Source: Phoebastria nigripes (lineage: Eukaryota; Chordata; Aves; Procellariiformes; Diomedeidae). Taken from it: a DNA stretch of 64,000 bases. Positions 56,860 through 64,000 of the stretch are shown piece by piece (within the stretch, counting starts at the first letter, position 1; each line of letters starts with the position of its first letter). The position numbers were made by a program, and so were the translations under genes. The notes under the pieces were generated by a model, which ran no database searches, was not told the origin of the DNA, and saw nothing but the letters and a program-made list of their open reading frames with translations. Location of the stretch: NCBI GenBank assembly GCA_035582835.1, contig JAYKAV010000489.1, forward strand, positions 783,655-847,654, read 5' to 3'.

Positions 56860-57045
56860 GATTAGCATATTAATGAGGCTGTAATTTCCCCGGAATTGTC
56901 TGCACGTCTATGCCCGCTCACAGCACACTGGCCCAGGAGTTTGCTATGCAAATAAACTGGTTTTACAGGCTGTGGCTTAATTAACTCATCAAGTTCATCT
57001 TCCTAACAAAAAAGGCAGACTAACTGCGGATTAATGGACCTGTGT
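56860..57045. promoter_or_regulatory. Candidate conserved element with SOX-OCT-like composite
   Basis: The island has CAGATTAGCATATTAATGAGG at its left, a perfect ATGCAAAT octamer at 56946-56953 directly preceded by GTTTGCT (56939-56945, with the octamer forming one word), then GGCTTAATTAACTCATCAAG and GCGGATTAATGG. The known SOX-OCT composite has a CTTTGTT- or CATTGTT-type half site directly before the octamer; the one here differs from CTTTGTT at two positions. The left AGCATATTAATG is also POU-like. SOX/POU-responsive neural or pluripotency enhancers use such pairs. Function is inferred. Confidence 0.42.
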
Positions 57046-58599
57046 TTGCTCTTCTCTCTCTCTCCCTCTCAGCGGCTCCCCAAGGCAATGCCTCCCTCCA
57101 GACCCTTCCATCCCCAGCCAGGCCAGCCTCGACGCTGGGTGGATCCTCCGTCCTCGCAAGGAGATAAATCCTGGGAAAAGAGGTGGGGGGGGATCTTAAT
57201 ACCGCTTCCAGCAGAGTCTGGGAGGTTTCCTCATCGACTTCAAGGGGAATAAGATGGATCAGGCCTCAAGGATGGTAATTACGCCTCCAGTTGAAGCTGG
57301 CAGGTGACCACTTATGAGAAGGAGGTGGCATATCGTGACACTGCTTCTTTAAAATGGTTGTCTCTGTGCGGATCAGGGGTCGGGGATTTTGGGGAGAGGG
57401 ATTAAGGCACCGTTTCTAGGTGAGCTCTGGCAATCCTGCTCCATCCCTAACAGCGCAGGGTCAGAGCAGGCAAGAGGGATGCTCTCTCTCCTGGGTTAAT
57501 TAGAAAGGCCCTTCTCACCTGCATCCCCTGCTCAGAGACATTATGCCTTTTGAAAATGACCCCAAAAAAGTAAACGTAAGGCTTTGCAGAGTCACTGGGG
57601 GAAAGTTCACGCAGCCAAAAATCTGTATTCAACAGCAAATCCCTGGCCCAGAGCTTTCTTTGAACATTAACGTCGTTATGAGCTTATCTCCCTTTCCCTT
57701 CCACTCTTTTTCTGTTCCTCCCTTCCTTCCCCGGGAAGAGGGAAGCAGTTTTCTGTAGGACCTGGAGAGCTCTTTGCCTGTATTTGGGTACAGATGTCCC
57801 CCCATTGCTCACACATCGGTGGGGGGTTGGAAGCACACACGGAGCTGGGCTGAGATTGCCTCAGCCCCGAGGCTGTGTGTAAACTGACTCCACTTGGAGA
57901 TGAAATGTCTGAGCATATCTTTTTCTTTTTCCTTTTTTTCTTCCAGCTGTATTGTTAGTTAATTGTAGCTTCACCTCCAGGAAGGTTCTCCACGGCTGGG
58001 AAGGTGGCCTAGGATCCTGAATTGAGAGCCTAGGGTGGGAATGGTTTATTTGGTATTCATAGCATGAATTGTGCCGGCCCGACACACAGAGGCCCAAGGA
58101 GCTGAGAGCCCGGCCAGCCAAAAAGGCAAAGGGAAACTGAGGAACAGAGCTGCTGAGAAGTGCCCAAGGTGGCCCTGTGGCCATCCAGCTTGGGCCCTTG
58201 GCTTCCAACCCATGCAAGCCACAGCAGATCTGCTGTCCATCACCCCATAGCAACACTACCCCATGCTCTCACACCCCTGGGATCTGCACCATGCAATCAC
58301 CCATGGCTTTGCTGCTGGGATGGGGAAGGGGCCGGCTCCCCAGCCAGCTGAGCTATCAAAGACCACCCGGCTGCTCCATGCGCTCAGCTCTGCAACATCT
58401 CCTCAGGAAACCTCGGCAGAGGTCCACGCCTCCCTTGGAAGAAAGTTTAGGAGCATTCAGATCACACTCAGCTGAAAACCACCCCTCTTCCAGCTACAGC
58501 CATCCTGGAATGGACTTAAGTTGAAGCTTTCTTGCTAAGGTTGGTTTAGACTGGACAACATCCTTGAAAAATCTAACTGTATGCAGAAGCTTTTCTGCA
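57046..58599. other. Unique sequence, no gene seen
   Basis: Mixed sequence with a T-rich stretch at about 57920-57965. No gene or repeat family was recognised. Confidence 0.5.
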
Positions 58600-58680
58600 T
58601 TCACAGGAAAATGGACTGGCTGACCTAAAAGGTCTTTTCCATCTCTAATTTCTGTGGTTGTGTGATTCATCCCTGTTCTT
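58600..58680 (+). mobile_element. CR1 LINE 3' tail fragment
   Basis: TGGACTGGCTGACCTAAAAGG, then a TCTTTTCCATCTCTAATTTCT block and GTGTGATTC follow the order of the CR1 terminal region (a GGACTAGATGACC-type word, a GGTCCCTTCCAAC-type word and an ATGATTC-type tail). Several substitutions show an old copy. The upstream limit is uncertain; 58540-58600 may belong to it. Confidence 0.7.
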
Positions 58681-59149
58681 TGAAAGTGTTTCCTACATGA
58701 AACGTCTGGTAGAAGGAAAAAAATGATACTAAATAATCTTTTTTCATTTCCTCTCATCATTGTCAGAGATTATGAGAGGTGAGGGATATTTCTGCTGTGA
58801 CATTAGCCGAGCAATGGAACAGAAAAGGCAAACCAGGATTCAACCAAGAAAGAAGCTATTCACGCAAGGTGGGATAGGAGGAGACGTGCTGGAGACATCC
58901 TTTCCAGGAACACAATTGTTCCTTACTTTCTCAGATCTTGAGAAAATGCTGAGCTGGAGAAAAACAAACATCTTATAAGAACAGAGGAGTGGCCACATCC
59001 CGACCAAGGAAAGGACCTCTCTCAGACTGCTGTCCCCAGGAGGGAGAAGGAGCCGTCACCTGGGGAAAAGCAGCAGAGCAGGGCAAGCATGTGTAACAGT
59101 TCCTTGGGATGCTCTTGGGGATCACCAGAGCCAGCTGTGGGTTCAATGT
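58681..59149. other. Unique sequence between CR1 pieces
   Basis: Moderately AT-rich sequence. Parts may be unrecognised old CR1 sequence, given that recognisable pieces lie on both sides. No exon was seen. Confidence 0.4.
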
Positions 59150-59335
59150 TCTTAACATCCTTCAAGGAATTTCTCTCCTATGAGCTTGTCCAGTTTCCTC
59201 TTAATCCATTAAGCTCCTGCAGCGAGGAGTTCCACAGATAACGCATTGCAAGAAGTAGAGTTTGTCTTAAATCGTGCTTCTACCACCTTCACCTGAGGAT
59301 ATGAAAGGGTTTTTAGTTTCATGTTGGACTCCTCC
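59150..59335 (-). mobile_element. Old CR1-type LINE fragment
   Basis: On the plus strand a CTTGTCCAGTTTCCTCTTAA block, GAGGAGTTCCACAGATAA and CAAGAAGTAGAGTTTG match, in order, the reverse complement of the end of the second open frame in older sauropsid CR1 elements (the region after the conserved tryptophan-asparagine-leucine-proline segment). The remembered pattern is clear, but there are many substitutions and small deletions. It is too decayed to code. Confidence 0.6.
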
Positions 59336-60169
59336 TAGCTGTTTCATGTAGGAAATGCTATCAAAGGCATCACATAATCTCAGAAAGGAGACAAAAAACT
59401 CCTGAAGTCAGCCAAGCCATTCCCCTGGGAATGCAGAAGTGCATCTTTCCATCTTGAAGCAGCCCTGCATGGGGAGGGACTGGCAGTTAACTCCGAACGA
59501 GGGCACAGGAGAGGTCCCTTGGCTCGTAGCCACCAGTCCACTCCTCAGCTCCCCACCCCTGCTCCCCATCCCAGTCCCTGAGCCGCTCCCCCCGTCCCCT
59601 ACAACCACATGAAAGTTGCCCCATCCCTGCAGGCTCTGTGTCCACCACTGCCTCCCTCCACTCTCCGGATCTCTAAAGCCTCAGCGGTGAGGCTGTCTCT
59701 TCTCCCATAGCTATCAGGTGACTTTGGCTCATAGTGTTGCATCAACTCAAGACTGCTTATGAGGGACAAACTGAAGATCATCAAATTATGCCTTTTTTCC
59801 TGTTGGATAACCACTTGCAAACCATTCCGTTTGCTAATCCTTCCTTTCCCACGTGCTCAGCAGCAAACGCAGGGTGACATCGCTGGAAAACAGCCCCTTT
59901 CAACTAGTTTCTGCTTTAAAAGTTGAGTGTGAGGTTGGATGCATGCTCACATCAGATAATTTCCAGAAAGGCTGGGGAGCTGACGTGTTTCAGGGGGAGT
60001 TGGTGCAGACAGCCTGGCACCGCGCTTGCAGCCACTAATCTGACGGCGTCAGGATGGGAAGGCAACGGGGGACGGAGCTGCTGTCCCCAGAGTGAAGGGG
60101 GAAAGGGGGGGGGACCGAAGGGACGAACCCCTGTAGGACGGCAAACTCTGCATCTGCTCCCACATCACT
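59336..60169. other. Unique sequence, nothing recognised
   Basis: Mixed-composition sequence without a recognisable gene or repeat. A short G run lies at about 60105-60113. Confidence 0.48.
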
Positions 60170-60480
60170 TATCAGTGAGTTTTTGTCAGTGATTTGGGGA
60201 TCAGAGGTGGTTTGAATGATAATTACCCACCTTCAGCTGTCAGCCGGGAGGTGTTTATTTGAAGAATTTTTGTGACCATAATAGAGGACTTTCAGCTCTT
60301 TTTATTTCATTGATTTAGCGGATTTTCATTTTCTTTTTTTCTTTCATTTTCTGGGAGCAAGAGAAGTAATATAAACCAAAGCCCTTCTACAGCATTGCCC
60401 CTTTGCTGCAAAATGCATTTATACAGATTCTTTTTTTTTTTTAAACAAAGACTAAAGACTAAACGCTTACAGTCAGGGAA
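60170..60480. promoter_or_regulatory. AT-rich island, candidate conserved element
   Basis: The left half contains CACTTATCAGTGAG, TTTGTCAGTGATTTGG, GAATGATAATTACCC, GTTTATTTGAAG and a CATTGATTTAGCGG word; the right half becomes T-rich low complexity (60340-60445). The left 60170-60325 is the better candidate. No exon or repeat was recognised. Confidence 0.33.
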
Positions 60481-60814
60481 TCACCCAAAATCTGAACATT
60501 TGCCAGATACCATTTCCACCCATAAGAGGTACCGATCCTTTTTCAGATGACATTCCAGGACACTGAATTTTTTCTTTTCTCCTACTCACTACTTCAACAA
60601 AAGGGGGAAAGCATTTTTCTGGTACAGGAGAGGTGGGAGAAGAGAGAACCCAGGAGGACCAAGAGGTGGGAAGCTGGAGCCTTGAAATTAAAAATTGCCC
60701 TTTTATGATTAATGAGGAGAGTGATAAAACAAGGGAAGACATTTACGGAGGGAGACATCAACTTCTCCATCACTAGCGATCCCTAAGCTGGCTGCCTTTC
60801 GCAGGGGAGTCTGC
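60481..60814. other. Unique sequence, nothing recognised
   Basis: Moderately AT-rich sequence with no recognised exon. The last part may be further decayed CR1. Confidence 0.42.
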
Positions 60815-60950
60815 TGCTGAACCACAAGTTGTGGGGCAGGATGCAGAAATTACTGGGCGAGTCTCTATGGCTCGCGCTCCGTGGGAGGTCAGACTACATG
60901 ATCGTCGGGGTCCCTTCTGGCCCTAAAATCTATGAATCTATTGATGCTCT
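60815..60950 (+). mobile_element. Ancient CR1-type 3' end with AATCTATGAATCTAT tail
   Basis: GGGCAGGATGCAGAAATTACT, GGAGGTCAGACTACATGATC, GGTCCCTTCTGGCCC and AAATCTATGAATCTATTG follow the order of the 3' end of old reptilian CR1 elements, best known from turtles. The tail unit is of the ATCTATGA type rather than the ATTCTATG type seen at 23175-23190, so it belongs to a different, older lineage. A SINE that borrowed a CR1 tail would look alike. No coding content. Confidence 0.75.
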
Positions 60951-63080
60951 GAGGCTTAAAAAGCAGCAGCTGCTCCTATGCAGCACCTAGTTCTCATAAG
61001 CATTTGGAATAATGGATCCATATTGTGCCAATGCATACTAATGTTAATATACATTTGCAGCACACAATGTGATGGCTTTGGAGACACCCAGGTGTCAGAT
61101 TGAATCAGTGTCAGTGACACACCGTACCAGGACTTCGCGGCAGGTCCCTGTTGGCTTCTCCAGCGGGAAGCTTTCGGTTCTTTGAAATTATTGTGTTTAT
61201 CCCTTATGTTTCTAGAGGGAAAAAAAATAAAGAAATTGTACCAGGCCCACCGCAGGACTGGTGTCCGCAGTTTGCAGCCAGCCAAAGCCTGGTTTCCACA
61301 GGGTTAGAGATGTGGATGCGAGGGAAAACAAAGAAAGATGCTGTATGAGGAGCGACCAAAGAGTTCAGAGGTGCAGCCTTCTGCTGTCTCCGTTAATCTC
61401 CTCTCATGCACCAGTGCAAAGAAATTAAGAGCCAGGGCCAGGGGCTGCTCTCAGCTCTGTACATGCTGTCCCTGCTGAAGTCCAGAGAAGTTGCACAAAG
61501 CATTGGCGAGCCAAAGACCTGAGCCTGCCTCTGCCGGATTTAATCCCCCCTGGCTTTCAAGTGCAGAATCAGGTTCAGATTCCGCAAAGAGAAAATGGCC
61601 TCTTGAACTGCTGCCTTGGGTTGGGATTGTGGGGGCACAGGAGGAACACGCTCATACCCCCAGCCCCACTCCCTCTGCACCCACGAGCCACGCGTGTGAG
61701 CGTGCGTGGGTGTGCATGCGGACTGAAGCACCCTGGGCTGCGTGAGCAGGGCGTGGGGTGCCAGGGGAAGGTTTGCACCCTGTATAGTTTGTGAGGGTGT
61801 GGATATGTGTGCATACATGTGCAATACCTTCACATTTATATATACACATATAGATACCTTGTCTTTTCATAATAAGCAAGCCTGCATCAGCCTCATCTAT
61901 GTCCCCTGCCCAAATTCACTTGTCAAGCTACATGAGCGCACATGGGAAGCTGCCCAAAATGTCATTTGTTTACCATAACACAATAAAGCAGCACACCGCC
62001 CAGCAACTCCTCGCCTGTTTGAATGCTCGTTATTCCCCTAGCTAATCTGACAAGTCAGCCCTGGTGCTGGGGACAAGGGGACTTTGTCACCACCCAGGCG
62101 CTGCAAGGGTTAAGGCCATCCCTGCGCACAGGGTGCCTGCCCCTGCTTCGGAACTCACCTGCAGCAAGGCCTGGGTGGATGGAGGTCTCCTTGGGAGCGC
62201 CTCTGCCCTGCACTGCCTTTTCAGGGCTCGATCCCACCCGCGGCTGAGGTGAGGAGCCCTTCCGAGGCTGGCACTTGTCCATCCCCACCTCCAGCTGCAA
62301 GAAGTCGCTTCCAATGGACATGCTAAACCTGTGCTCCCCTACGCTGGTTTTTGCCCTGCTCAAAAAAAAAAAAAAGGATCAGAAGCATTTAAAGAAAGAT
62401 GGAAAGAAACCAACAGCTTCCTGAGCCTGCAGGGACTCCGCTCCCCTTTCAACCCTCCACCCCACTTCACGGCCCCAGATGGTACCCTGCTGCCAGATCT
62501 TCTCTCCTGGCTCTTGGGCACCTTGGGAAGCCCAAGATACCCAGGTACCGATGGGAGACCCCCTTGACCAGAGCAGGGGGGCTGCTTTTGTGGTCCTGAT
62601 CATGGTTAAGAGAGGCAGGTTGTGTATTTCTAGTGGGGACGGAGGAGAGGGGAAGGCAGGAGAAAGCAGGCAATGTGGCCATGTGCCCAGGTGACAGTGA
62701 CAGTCCCAGCACGCTCACCAGAACTGCCCGTTAGGCAGCTGATGAGGTTAGCGAGGTCCCATGCGCAGTCTCCCCCTTCCCTGAGGCGATGGAGGTGTTT
62801 TCAGATCCCCGCGCAGCATGAGGTGCTTCTGCCCCGGCTGCTCACCCAGGTCGTGAAACGGGCATTGGAGCGGTCTAGGCCAAACACTCAGCCCCACTCC
62901 TGGCCCCAAGGCAACCCCAGGAAGGGCTCTCTCCTCTGGCCTACACAGAGAGAAAAACCTCATCTCCTGGTATAAAAAGATGGGGCTGAGGGATAGCGTC
63001 AGCTCCCACAGAGCCTGGGTACGTCAGAGAAGGCAGGGCCACCGAGATGGGTGTTGCAGGGGGAACGTGCACCTGTGAGG
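60951..63080. other. Unique sequence, no gene seen
   Basis: AT-rich patches lie at about 61000-61070 and 61190-61230, and a short TATA-rich, partly alternating stretch at 61825-61860. A 14-base poly-A run is near 62361-62374. No gene or repeat family was recognised. Confidence 0.5.
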
Positions 63081-63330
63081 GTGGTTTTGTGTGTGCGCTT
63101 GTGTGTGTGTGTTAAGGTTGGCTGGTGTGTGCATGTAACCTGTCGAAGGGGTGTGTTTCTGAGCCATGGAGGTATAGGGGAAGAGGGTTTGGGTGTGTGC
63201 AGGGAAGCGCGTGTGTGTGAGTAGGGTACGTGCACATACGTGGACATGCGTGAAGGAACGGGAGGGAACGTGCAGGTTGGGTGGTGTACACAGGGAAAGG
63301 GTGTGCGCGTGTGTGCAGGAGAGGAGGAGG
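63081..63330 (+). repeat. GT-rich low-complexity region
   Basis: GTGTGTG runs and GTGTGC/GTACGTGCAC pieces recur with interruptions across about 250 bases. It is an imperfect GT microsatellite. The local purine/pyrimidine alternation could favour Z-DNA, less strongly than at 32634-32730. Translations rich in Thr-His or Val-Cys are artefacts. Confidence 0.8.
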
Positions 63331-63519
63331 CAGACAAAGAGCCGTGCAGGCGGGCAGGGACAGACCCCGGGCCCCTCACCGGGGTGTCGGGGCTGGAGGA
63401 AGCCAGGCGAGCCCCTGTGCTGGACTCCACGCAGGTGGTCCCGGGGGGGGGAGCCTGTCCCGGGGGGGATGCGGGGTGGGTGCGTGTGCGTGCAAGGGCA
63501 GAAGCGTTTGTGCAAGAGG

Positions 63520-63800
63520 AGAGGCGGGACGTGTCCGAGCGTCGCCTCTCCGTGACCCTCGGGGCTCGCCACTCCTTTTTCTCTGCCGCCTGGGTCCCCC
63601 CGCGGGCGTGGGGCCGAGACGCGGGGCTTCCCCCCGCACGGCCTCCTCTCGGGGCGGGCCCGCACCGGCTCTTTGGGTTTCGGTTTTAATCGCAGCCGCT
63701 GTAAGAGTGAAAAAAATCGCGCTGAGAACCCGCCGGTCCCTACCCCCGCGGCAGGGCCGGTGTGGGCTCCCCTCGGAATTAAGCGGTTAATGTTTGCACA
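63520..63800. promoter_or_regulatory. CpG-rich block near right edge
   Basis: CpG is frequent in this block (for example GGGACGTGTCCGAGCGTCGCC, CCCCGCGGGCGTGGGGCCGAG and a CGGGGCGGGCCCGCACCGG word containing an SP1-type GGGCGGG box). It may be the start of a CpG island or promoter that continues past the window. No exon was recognised. Confidence 0.4.
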
Positions 63801-64000
63801 GCGCTGGGGGGGGTCCGGTGAGTGTCTGCTAATTATATCGTCGTGTTTGCAAAATTTCCAGTCTTTCCGGCAAACGCAGCTTTCTGTGGGAGGAGGGAGA
63901 GAAACAGGAAAGGAGAGAAAAACAGAGAGACAGAGAGATCGGTATTGAATGTGTGTGAAATGAGAGGGGAAAACGAGAAATAGGGCAGCGGGGGGGGGGG
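63801..64000. promoter_or_regulatory. AT-rich then purine-rich right edge
   Basis: GTCTGCTAATTATATCG, TTTGCAAAATTTCC and GAAACAGGAAAGG follow the CpG-rich block, then GAGA-rich sequence, and the window ends in a run of about twelve G. TAAT-bearing sequence beside a CpG-rich block resembles the arrangement at 25485-25720. Truncated by the window. Confidence 0.25.

Noticed and set aside
1..64000. Bacterial-type systems such as CRISPR arrays, operons or phage genes
   Set aside because: No regular spacer-repeat pattern, no tight gene arrays and no ribosome-binding context; CR1 LINEs show that the DNA is from a sauropsid nuclear genome.

Overview
The window looks like a gene-poor, GC-rich piece of a bird genome. 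The clearest organism signal is CR1 LINE sequence. A fairly well-kept 3' end at 22709-23190 finishes in the two-fold ATTCTATG tail typical of avian CR1. Older CR1 pieces lie at 26153-26810, 58600-58680, 59150-59335 and 60815-60950. No tRNA, rRNA, bacterial operon structure, CRISPR array or bacterial insertion sequence was seen. Another sauropsid cannot be excluded by eye, but the CR1 tail and the many G/C runs favour a bird.

I recognise no complete protein-coding gene. The many short open frames are spread evenly over both strands and overlap each other, as expected in GC-rich non-coding DNA. The only open frames with a known origin are broken CR1 reverse-transcriptase remnants. One 202-base segment (27168-27369) has good splice-site sequence at both ends and stays open, so it is listed as a low-confidence candidate exon.

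Layout: 1-18900 is mostly unique GC-rich sequence with short AT-rich islands that resemble conserved regulatory elements, including a GATA-motif cluster (8034-8219) and an inverted SOX-type motif pair (9689-9733). 18936-19173 and 53066-53356 are two diverged copies of a repeat I cannot name. 22709-26810 holds CR1 copies on both sides of a CpG-rich core interrupted by a 211-base assembly gap (25044-25254) and a (CGC)12 run; both flanks of that core are crowded with TAAT/ATTA motifs. 27900-30120 has the longest AT-rich candidate regulatory blocks. 32111-32730 is a 523-base polypyrimidine tract followed directly by alternating purine/pyrimidine sequence. 33000-57100 is unique sequence with scattered AT-rich islands, one holding a SOX-OCT-like composite (56939-56953). 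58600-60950 is rich in old CR1 pieces. The right end (63085-64000) passes from GT-rich sequence into a CpG-rich block that may approach a promoter.

The overall picture, a long interval without genes, several AT-rich islands dense in homeodomain-type motifs and a gapped CpG-rich core, fits the regulatory surroundings of a developmental gene. This is inference: conservation could not be tested here and the neighbouring gene is not identified. I found no convincing undescribed biological system.
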